Assembly: GCA_017517925.1 (NCBI GenBank)
Contig: JAFWXS010000118.1
Location: forward strand, 1 to 52,642
From: Bacteroidaceae bacterium
GTDB lineage: Bacteria; Bacteroidota; Bacteroidia; Bacteroidales; Bacteroidaceae
Direction of reading: 5' to 3'
DNA: 52,642 nt
Below the pieces are notes generated by a model. That model worked only from the letters and a program-made list of their open reading frames with translations. It made no database searches and had not been told where the DNA came from. Position numbers and translations under genes: made by a program. Numbering within the stretch: the first letter of the stretch is position 1; the number at the start of each line of letters is the position of its first letter. Shown here piece after piece: positions 46,485-52,642 of this stretch.

Positions 46485-47095
46485 AGAAACTCTTCCTCCC
46501 TCTCGCCACCGCCGGCGTGCTGTGGTTTCTCATGTTCAATCCGTGGATTGCCATGCCCGTAGACTTCTGGACCATGATGACCCTCTCGGCCTGTATCCTG
46601 CTCACTATGGCACTTACTATCGACCGCAGTTGGGTATCCGACATCGAGGTGTCGTGGCGCGGCCTCTTCACCGGTCTGGTTCTCGCACTCGTACTGTGGG
46701 GCATCTTTTGGGTGGGCGACAAGGTAGCCACGTGGATGTTTCCCTTTGCACGACCACAGGTCGACACCATCTACAGCATGAAGGACTCGCAGAGTGGATG
46801 GTTCATCGGTCTGCTGCTGCTCTTCATCATAGGACCGGCCGAGGAGATATTCTGGCGCGGCTTCGTACAGCACAGATTCACACGTTGCTATACAGCCGAC
46901 ACCGCCTTCATTGCCACACTGCTGGTGTATGGCCTCATACATATTTGGAAGTTCAATTTCATGCTCATCATGGCCGCCTTCGTGTGCGGCCTTATATGGG
47001 GATTGGTCTACCGTTTATGGCCCAAACAACTCTTTGCCCTCATCGTATCACATGCCGTGTGGGATGCACTCGTATTTGTGGTGTGGCCCATATAG
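46481..47095 (+). CDS. CPBP-family intramembrane metalloprotease
   Basis: A 204-residue CAAX-protease/bacteriocin-processing (CPBP, Abi) family membrane protein with about seven hydrophobic helices. The active-site residues are all present: EEIFWR (E121, E122, R126), H154 in LIHIW, and H191 with D195 in SHAVWD. The substrate is unknown. It overlaps menA by four bases and ends one base before the convergent kinase gene. Lipid context is suggestive only. Confidence 0.88.
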   Translation: MKKLFLPLATAGVLWFLMFNPWIAMPVDFWTMMTLSACILLTMALTIDRSWVSDIEVSWRGLFTGLVLALVLWGIFWVGDKVATWMFPFARPQVDTIYSMKDSQSGWFIGLLLLFIIGPAEEIFWRGFVQHRFTRCYTADTAFIATLLVYGLIHIWKFNFMLIMAAFVCGLIWGLVYRLWPKQLFALIVSHAVWDALVFVVWPI

Positions 47096-47096
47096 T

Positions 47097-48245
47097 TTAT
47101 TTCTTCAACTCAATACGGAAGGTGGTGCCTTTGCCCACCTCGGAGTGTTTCACGTAGATGCGTCCCTTGTGATAACTCTCGATAATGCGCTTGGCGAGCG
47201 AAAGACCGAGGCCCCAGCCGCGTCGCTTAGTGGTAAAGCCGGGTGAAAAGACGCTCTGGTAGTGCCCCTTGGCAATACCCTTGCCGGTATCCTCTATGTC
47301 GATGTATACGCGTTCGGTGGTTTGTGCCACATGGATAGTGATGCGCCCCTCACCGTTCATGGCGTCGATGGCGTTCTTGCACAGGTTCTCGATGACCCAC
47401 TCGAAGAGGGGGCTGCTCATGCGTACGGTGATGGGCTTCTCGGGCATGCGCAGGGCGATGTCCACATGCTCCGACGAGCGACGGCCTATGTAGGTGGTTA
47501 CTCGCCGCAAAGCCTCGTTCAGGTTCTCGGGCGTGGTTTCGGGGAGGGAACCTATCTTGGAGAAGCGCTCGGCAATGATTTCGAGGCGGTGAACGTCGTT
47601 GGTCATCTCGGGGATGAGCTCGTCGTTGGGGTAGGTGGTGCGCAGTATCTCGGTCCATGCCATGAGCGACGAGATGGGGGTGCCCAGCTGGTGGGCGGTC
47701 TCCTTGGACAGTCCTACCCATACGCGGTTTTGCTCGGAGCGCTTCATGCTGAGCAGGGCGAAGAGGGCCACGGCAAGGAACAGGGCGAAGACACCGAATT
47801 GTATGTAGGGGTATGCCTCGAGGCGTTTGAGCATGAGCGAGTCGTCATAGCACACGTCGTAGTAGCGGCCCGGCTCGTCCAGGTCCATGCGGATGATGTG
47901 TTCTGCCTCGCGCATTGCTGCGGCCTTTTGCATGAGGTAGCCCAAGGTGTCGGTGCCGTGGATGCGTACGTTGCTGTAGCTCTCGATGCCGCCCTTGTCA
48001 TCGAGCACGATGACGGGGATGGTGCTGTTGCCGCGGATGACGGTGAGCACGAGTGTGAGATCGGTGTTCTCGTCGGCATTGTTGAAGGTGCGCATGGCCT
48101 CGGTCCACACCTCCATGCGCATGGCCTCTTCGCGTTCGAGGTCGCGCACTAAGTAGTTGGAGAAAACGAGCGACGCCACACCAAGCAGTACTGCGATGAC
48201 GATGAGCAGGGATTTTATTGTGCGTGTGCGATTAAACCATTCCAT
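47097..48245 (-). CDS. Membrane sensor histidine kinase, orphan
   Basis: A 382-residue kinase. Two membrane helices (about 12-30 and 148-168) frame a roughly 115-residue sensor domain. No HAMP domain is evident: the phospho-acceptor helix comes straight after TM2 (LSKETAHQLGTPISSLMAW, H185). The ATPase part has the N box NLCKNAIDAM, G1 DTGKGI and G2 GWGLGLSLA, and an F-box PGFTTKRR. No response regulator gene is adjacent, so the partner is encoded elsewhere. It is convergent with the CPBP gene and divergent from the GH109-like gene. Confidence 0.93.
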   Translation of the reverse strand: MEWFNRTRTIKSLLIVIAVLLGVASLVFSNYLVRDLEREEAMRMEVWTEAMRTFNNADENTDLTLVLTVIRGNSTIPVIVLDDKGGIESYSNVRIHGTDTLGYLMQKAAAMREAEHIIRMDLDEPGRYYDVCYDDSLMLKRLEAYPYIQFGVFALFLAVALFALLSMKRSEQNRVWVGLSKETAHQLGTPISSLMAWTEILRTTYPNDELIPEMTNDVHRLEIIAERFSKIGSLPETTPENLNEALRRVTTYIGRRSSEHVDIALRMPEKPITVRMSSPLFEWVIENLCKNAIDAMNGEGRITIHVAQTTERVYIDIEDTGKGIAKGHYQSVFSPGFTTKRRGWGLGLSLAKRIIESYHKGRIYVKHSEVGKGTTFRIELKK

Positions 48246-48340
48246 AGTCCGTTGTTTTCATATTATAGAACGGACAGGTAGAGGAAATCGTATAAAAGAG
48301 TACGATAAAATGCATCTTTGTGAAAAAAAGAAAAAAAAAC

Positions 48341-48371
48341 TTTGTCATTCAGCAATATCGCTGTATCTTTG
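48341..48371 (+). promoter_or_regulatory. Promoter of the GH109-like gene
   Basis: TTTG (48341-48344) and TATCTTTG (48364-48371) with a 19-base spacer, an exact consensus fit. The leader to the ATG at 48427 is about 50 bases. Confidence 0.82.
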
Positions 48372-48426
48372 CAGCAATGTATAGTTGGACATACAATCTA
48401 TAATTAACCTTTAATACAAACATTTC

Positions 48427-50067
48427 ATGAAAGTAAAACACATCCTTTCGTTGGCATTGGCTGCACTGTTTGTCAGTTGTGCCCAAAAGCAAGTGTCTCC
48501 TTATGGTACTGCTTACCATTGGGACAAAGGTACAATCGTAGTTGAGTCGCCCGAGCGTCCTGCCGGTCAGGAGCACGTGCTCGGCCTCACCGCTCCCAAG
48601 TTGGAGACTGTTCGTGTAGGTTTCGTAGGTCTCGGTATGCGTGGCCCCGGTGCTGTAACTCGCTTTGCCCACATCCCCGGTGTAGAGATTGTAGCGCTCT
48701 GTGACTATGAACAGAATCGTGCCGAGGCATGTCAGAAGTCGCTCCGCGAGCAGGGCTTGAAGCCCGCCGACATCTACTTCGGCGAGAAGGGTTATGAGGA
48801 GCTTTGCAAACGCGATGATATCGATCTCGTGTACATCGCTACCGACTGGAATCACCACTTCCCCGTGGCAAAGTTTGCCATGCAGAACGGCAAGCACGCT
48901 GCCATTGAGGTGCCCTCTGCTATGAACCTCCAGCAGTGCTGGGAGCTTATCGACCTCTCTGAGCAGACACGTCTCCACTGCTTCATCCTTGAGAACTGCT
49001 GCTACGACTATTATGAGATGAACGCCCTCGCTATGGCACAGGACGGTATCTTCGGTGAGATTATCCGCGCTGAGGGTGCTTACATCCACGGCCTCGAGTG
49101 GTTCTGGGATTACTACTGGCTCGATCCCAACGATAACGACGTTGACAAGCTCCACTGGCGCATGAAGTACAACATGGAGAACCGTGGCGACGTATATGCT
49201 ACTCACGGCCTTGGCCCCGTGGCACAGTGCCTCAACATTCACCGTGGCGACCGCTTCACCACACTCACCGCTATGGATACCGAGAGCTTCGTAGGTAAGG
49301 AGTGGGTTGAGAACAAGACCGGCAAGGAGTGCACAGAGTTCCGCAATGGTGACCACACCACCACACTGATGCGTACAGCACAGGGTAAGGTTGTTGAGAT
49401 CCAGCACAACGTGATGACTCCCCAGCCCTACAACCGCTTGTTCAAGCTCACCGGTACCAAGGGTTACGCTACCAAGTATCCTACTCCCGAGTATGCTCTC
49501 TCTGGCGAAGTGTTCAAGGGTACCGATGCTCCTCAGGTAGACAACCTCAACGCTCACGGCTTCATCAACGCCGAGCAGAAGGCTGCCCTCGAGAAGAAGT
49601 ACTATCACCCCATCCTCACCAAGTATGGCGAAATGGGCCGTCACATGGGTCACGGTGGTATGGACTATATCATGGACGCACGTCTCGTATACTGCCTCCA
49701 GAATGGTCTTCCCCTCGACATGGACGTATATGACCTCGCTGAGTGGTGCTGCCTCGCAGAGTTGGGTGCCATCTCTATGGATAACAACTGCGCTTCTGTG
49801 ACCTTCCCCGACTTCACACGCGGTCACTGGAACGATGTACAGGGTTACAAGCACGCCTATGCTCCCGCTGAGGAGGAGGCTGCTGCCGAGGCTGCTGCCG
49901 CTGCCTATACCGCTGCACAGAAGGAGGCTACTGCCGCTTGCAACCTCTGGGCTCTCTACGATGCAGTGAAGGCTGCTCCCGAGGCCGACAAGGCTGCTGC
50001 CACAGAAGCTTACAACGCTGCTGTAGCACAGGCCGACGCTATGATTGCCGAGGCTGTGAAGAAGTAA
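48427..50067 (+). CDS. GH109-family (Gfo/Idh/MocA-type) lipoprotein with Ala-rich tail
   Basis: GH109 enzymes remove alpha-N-acetylgalactosamine by an NAD-dependent mechanism, as in mucin and blood-group A sugars. The protein has a lipobox (LFVSC, Cys 18), a Rossmann loop GFVGLG at 65-70, the family motif ENCCYDYYEMN with the AEGAYIHG stretch, and the THGLGPV His. The regular enzyme seems to end near residue 477. A 69-residue tail beyond it (YAPAEEEAAAEAAAAA... to KK) is about half alanine and predicted helical, which is unusual. Codon use is strongly biased, suggesting high expression. The substrate is inferred from the family. Confidence 0.9.
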   Translation: MKVKHILSLALAALFVSCAQKQVSPYGTAYHWDKGTIVVESPERPAGQEHVLGLTAPKLETVRVGFVGLGMRGPGAVTRFAHIPGVEIVALCDYEQNRAEACQKSLREQGLKPADIYFGEKGYEELCKRDDIDLVYIATDWNHHFPVAKFAMQNGKHAAIEVPSAMNLQQCWELIDLSEQTRLHCFILENCCYDYYEMNALAMAQDGIFGEIIRAEGAYIHGLEWFWDYYWLDPNDNDVDKLHWRMKYNMENRGDVYATHGLGPVAQCLNIHRGDRFTTLTAMDTESFVGKEWVENKTGKECTEFRNGDHTTTLMRTAQGKVVEIQHNVMTPQPYNRLFKLTGTKGYATKYPTPEYALSGEVFKGTDAPQVDNLNAHGFINAEQKAALEKKYYHPILTKYGEMGRHMGHGGMDYIMDARLVYCLQNGLPLDMDVYDLAEWCCLAELGAISMDNNCASVTFPDFTRGHWNDVQGYKHAYAPAEEEAAAEAAAAAYTAAQKEATAACNLWALYDAVKAAPEADKAAATEAYNAAVAQADAMIAEAVKK

Positions 50068-50091
50068 TCATCACAGTATCTTGATAAGAAC

Positions 50092-50127
50092 AGGGGAACC
50101 GCGATGTGCGGCTCCCCTTTATTTTTC
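50092..50127 (+). terminator. Terminator of the GH109-like gene
   Basis: Arms AGGGGAACCGC (50092-50102) and GCGGCTCCCCT (50108-50118) with one mismatch, followed by TTATTTTTC. Confidence 0.8.
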
Positions 50128-50275
50128 CTGGAGTTCAGGAGTTACAGGAGTTCAGATAACACCTTTGACGGATGTACTTTTCCCCTCGCGATGAGTATCA
50201 TGCGGAGTATAACGATGCATCTCGGGAATCTTCGCTCTTGACGATTTAACGTTAACGTTTATTTCTAACCCTGCT
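50128..50275. repeat. Spacer with GGAGTTCA-type short repeats
   Basis: CTGGAGTTCAGGAGTTACAGGAGTTCAG near 50129-50156 holds three near-copies of GGAGTT(C/A)CA. The rest, to 50275, has no gene or clear signal. Confidence 0.5.
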
Positions 50276-50566
50276 CTACCTGAAGGCGATATTAGCAATC
50301 ACCTGCGCCCCCACATAGGCGTTGAGGCGGGTGATGATTTCATGGCGCTGCATCATCAGCTCCTGTCGGATGACAGGTGAGGTGAGTTGCACGTGCAGTG
50401 TCTGGTTGCGTATGATGAGTTCCTTGGTGTAGCGTGCAATGATGGGCCCCATCACATACTCCCACCCCTGGATGAGGCGGTACTCATTGAGCGGAGCCTC
50501 GAGGCCCTGCTGGCGCAAGTATTGGCGGATGAGGTCGCCTACGGCCTCGGAGTTGGTGCGTCTCAT
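50276..50566 (-). CDS. DUF721 (DciA-like) protein
   Basis: A 96-residue protein of the DUF721 family: LIRQYLRQQGLEAPLNEYRLIQGWEYV, then VMGPIIARYTKELIIRNQTLHVQLTSPVIRQELMMQRHEIITRLN. The GWxxVxGxxIAxxT and LxVxxxSxxxxxEL pattern is the family signature; in other bacteria DciA helps load the replicative helicase. It follows recF on the same strand after a 48-base spacer with GTTGAAAGTTGAGAGATG-like repeats, so it may share a replication/repair unit. Confidence 0.85.
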   Translation of the reverse strand: MRRTNSEAVGDLIRQYLRQQGLEAPLNEYRLIQGWEYVMGPIIARYTKELIIRNQTLHVQLTSPVIRQELMMQRHEIITRLNAYVGAQVIANIAFR

Positions 50567-50614
50567 GTTGCTTGAGTTGAAAGTTGAGAGATGAAAGATG
50601 AAAGTTTCATCTTA

Positions 50615-51709
50615 TCACAGTTCCACTACCCCATTGGTTACGGTATAGAGTTTATAGTCACCGGTGGCCGCGGAGACGATGCGGTCGAGGTGGCCGCGGT
50701 TGACGTCGGTGATGAAGATCTGTCCGAATGTGTCGCTGGAGACGAGGCGGATGATCTGCTCCACCCGTGAGGCGTCGAGGCGGTCGAAGATGTCGTCGAG
50801 CAGGAGTATGGGTACCTTGCTGCCTGAGCGGCGGAGGAAGTCGAACTGGGCCAGCTTCAGGGCGATGAGGTAGGTCTTGTTCTGTCCCTGCGAGCCTTCG
50901 CGCTTGATGGGGTAGCCGCCGAGCTGCATCACGAGGTCGTCCTTGTGTACGCCGTGTAGGGAATAGCCCATGATGCGGTCTTTGGCCCGGCCGTTACGGA
51001 TGGTATCAAGCAGGGCACCACGCTCGCCATGCGAGGAATAGGCCAGCGAGACCTCTTCACATTCGCCCGAGATCTGTGCATAGAAGGATTGGAAGATGGG
51101 TGTAAGCCCCTCTATGAACGCCTTGCGGCGCTGGTAGATGACCTCACCCGAGCGGGCCATCATCTCTTCCCACAGCCCCAAGAGTTCCGGGTCGGGTTCC
51201 TCTTCCTGCTTGAGCAGGGCGTTGCGCTGCTGTAGAGCCTTTTCATAGTTGATAAGTTCGGTGAGATACTCCTTGTCGTGCTGCGAGATGGCCACATCCA
51301 TGAAGCGGCGACGCTCCTCACTGCCGCCAAGTATCAGCTCATTATCCGAGGGCGATACCATCACCAGAGGGATGAACCCCACATGCTCCGAGAAGCGTTG
51401 GTAGGCCTTCTTGTTGCGCTTGAAGGTCTTCTTCTGACGGCGCTTCATGCCGCAGTATATTTCCTCCTCGTCGCCCTGCTCCGTGTCGTAGAGGCCCTGC
51501 ACCACGAAGAAGTCCGCCTCGTGACGCATCACCTGCGAGTCTATCGGGTTGGTCGCACTTTTGCAGAACGACAGGTAATAGATGGCATCCAGCAGGTTGG
51601 TCTTGCCCATGCCGTTCTGTCCGATGAAGCAGTTCACGTTGGGCGAGAAGTCGAGGTCGGCCTGCTCGATGTTCTTATAGTTGAGTATGGAAAGTCGTTT
51701 CAGTATCAT
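50615..51709 (-). CDS. recF: DNA replication and repair protein RecF
   Basis: RecF is an SMC-like ATPase that targets RecOR to gaps in DNA. The 364-residue protein has Walker A GQNGMGKT (residues 30-37), the signature-type region EGSQGQNKTYLIALKLAQ and Walker B ILLLDDIFDRLD. The N-terminal LKRLSILNYKNIEQADLDF and C-terminal IFITDVNR are typical. Length is normal. The recR gene of the same pathway lies at 15107. Confidence 0.96.
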   Translation of the reverse strand: MILKRLSILNYKNIEQADLDFSPNVNCFIGQNGMGKTNLLDAIYYLSFCKSATNPIDSQVMRHEADFFVVQGLYDTEQGDEEEIYCGMKRRQKKTFKRNKKAYQRFSEHVGFIPLVMVSPSDNELILGGSEERRRFMDVAISQHDKEYLTELINYEKALQQRNALLKQEEEPDPELLGLWEEMMARSGEVIYQRRKAFIEGLTPIFQSFYAQISGECEEVSLAYSSHGERGALLDTIRNGRAKDRIMGYSLHGVHKDDLVMQLGGYPIKREGSQGQNKTYLIALKLAQFDFLRRSGSKVPILLLDDIFDRLDASRVEQIIRLVSSDTFGQIFITDVNRGHLDRIVSAATGDYKLYTVTNGVVEL

Positions 51710-51852
51710 GCAGCGGAATCCTGAATTCTAAATTCTGAATTATTTTATCGCGAAGATACGAATAATCTGCCGAAAAACGCGGTGGGAAGAAAAAAAACAG
51801 CCCTACGGCATAAAAAAAACGGTCTAAATTTTATCAATCAGCAGAAATAGAC

Positions 51853-51860
51853 TACTTTTG
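51853..51860 (+). promoter_or_regulatory. -7 box upstream of the TPR gene
   Basis: TACTTTTG, 41 bases before the ATG. The -33 region (ATTTTATC near 51828) is only a rough match. Confidence 0.5.
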
Positions 51861-51901
51861 CAACTTGTTATGCAAAGTATATAATAAAACAAAATAAGAA
51901 T

Positions 51902-52555
51902 ATGGCAAAACAAGAAATCAAGCAAGAGCAAGTGCTCAATGTAGAGGAGGCTGTAAGCCGCTCTGAAGCGTTTATCAACAAGAACAAGAAGGCTCTCGTC
52001 ATTGGCGTAGTGGCTGTAGTGGTACTCGTGGCCGCAGGTCTGCTGGCTTCAACTTATATTATCGCTCCCCGCGAGAAGGCCGCTGCTGAGGCACTCTTTA
52101 CCGGTGAGCAGTATTTCCAGAACGGCAACTACGAGACTGCCATCGTGGAGTTTGAGGCTGTCATTGCCGACCACAAGGGCACCAAGGCTGCTAACCTCGC
52201 CAAGGCATATACCGGCATCAGCAATGCCAAGCTCGGCAACTACGAAGAGGCCATCCCCATGCTCAAGGCATTCAAGGGCAATGATGCGATGATCGCTCCC
52301 TCGGTATTGGCTGCCCTCGGCAACTGCTACGCACAGGTAGGCCAGGAGGCTCAGGCTGCCGCCACCCTCATGAAGGCTGCCCAGAAGGCCGACAACAACC
52401 TCCTCAGCCCCGCATACCTCATCCAGGCTGGTCAGATCTACGAGAAGTTGGGCAAGAAGAGCGATGCGCTCAAGGCCTACACCCAGATCAAGGAGAAGTA
52501 CTACGGCTCTATGCAGGCTATGGATATCGACAAGTACATCGAGCGCGTAAAGTAA
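51902..52555 (+). CDS. Membrane-anchored tetratricopeptide repeat protein
   Basis: A 217-residue protein: a charged cytoplasmic start (MAKQEIKQEQVLNVEEAVSR), one membrane helix about residues 31-53 (ALVIGVVAVVVLVAAGLLAS), and a periplasmic solenoid of about four TPR units (AEALFTGEQYFQNGNYETAI, AYTGISNAKLGNYEEAIPML, LGNCYAQVGQEAQAAATLMK, AGQIYEKLGKKSDALKAYTQ). It resembles the YfgM class of envelope scaffolds. Codon use is strongly biased, as in the GH109-like gene. A large GGTTGAG-repeat hairpin follows the stop. Confidence 0.88.
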   Translation: MAKQEIKQEQVLNVEEAVSRSEAFINKNKKALVIGVVAVVVLVAAGLLASTYIIAPREKAAAEALFTGEQYFQNGNYETAIVEFEAVIADHKGTKAANLAKAYTGISNAKLGNYEEAIPMLKAFKGNDAMIAPSVLAALGNCYAQVGQEAQAAATLMKAAQKADNNLLSPAYLIQAGQIYEKLGKKSDALKAYTQIKEKYYGSMQAMDIDKYIERVK

Positions 52556-52573
52556 TATAGTATAGGATATAAA

Positions 52574-52641
52574 GGTTGAGGGTTGAGAGTTGAGGGGGTA
52601 ACACAGTGCATCTCCTATCTCTCAACCCTCAACCCTCAACC
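52574..52641. repeat. GGTTGAG heptamer-repeat hairpin
   Basis: GGTTGAGGGTTGAGAGTTGAG (52574-52594) is matched in inverse by 52621-52641 over 20 of 21 bases, around a 26-base loop. Both arms are built of the heptamer GGTTGAG. It lies directly behind the TPR gene and may act as its terminator. Confidence 0.8.
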
Positions 52642-52642
52642 C

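Overview
The window looks like a chromosomal segment of a gut-type Bacteroidales bacterium (Bacteroidaceae/Prevotellaceae-like). Evidence: promoters of the Bacteroidota form TTTG-N19/20-TAnnTTTG, a NagB/PIG-L deacetylase fusion, a GH109-family lipoprotein, DUF4493/PCMD/fimbrillin-type lipoproteins, a TamB/TamL pair and glycine-lipid type acyltransferases. No rRNA, CRISPR array, transposase or phage gene was seen. Short direct-repeat (heptamer-like) sequences recur in many gaps between genes.

Layout. 1-765 (-): 5' part of dnaG, divergent from a histidine operon hisB-hisH-hisA-hisF-hisIE (864-4784, +). 4801-4907: hairpin-rich spacer. 5028-14942 (-): recJ-recQ and tamB-tamL. 15107-18013 (+): recR, a small membrane protein, a family 2 glycosyltransferase and a GNAT acetyltransferase. 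18111-18294: two tandem tRNA-Asp genes with their own consensus promoter and a terminator. 18428-23963: an outer-membrane barrel protein, meaB, a cysteine desulfidase/UPF0597 protein, a stand-alone acyl carrier protein and the NagB-PIG-L fusion. 24162-28697 (-): lepA followed by an ECF sigma / membrane protein / periplasmic protein / radical-SAM sulfatase-maturase operon.

28698-29448 has no gene but is highly structured: four 22-bp tandem repeats, a perfect 35-bp inverted repeat, and a perfect 46-bp AT palindrome inside it. Next comes the most interesting block, 29449-42158 (+): ten tightly packed genes for nine lipoproteins and one outer-membrane barrel protein. Eight of the lipoproteins share one precursor layout: lipobox Cys, a short first beta strand, then a (T/S)R(A/T) site 26-32 residues after the Cys. 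This is the layout of FimA-type (type V) pilin precursors. Modules are shuffled between the genes: two carry almost the same PCMD domain and two others share a different C-terminal module. I infer a multi-subunit surface structure assembled in the type V pilus manner; this is not proven.

42315-47095 (+): an amino-acid permease overlapping a glycine-lipid O-acyltransferase (glsA-like), the partner N-acyltransferase (glsB-like), menA and a CPBP protease, a membrane lipid/quinone block. 47097-48245 (-): an orphan histidine kinase. 48427-50067 (+): a GH109-type lipoprotein with an unusual Ala-rich tail. 50276-51709 (-): recF and a DUF721 gene. 51902-52555 (+): a membrane-anchored TPR protein.
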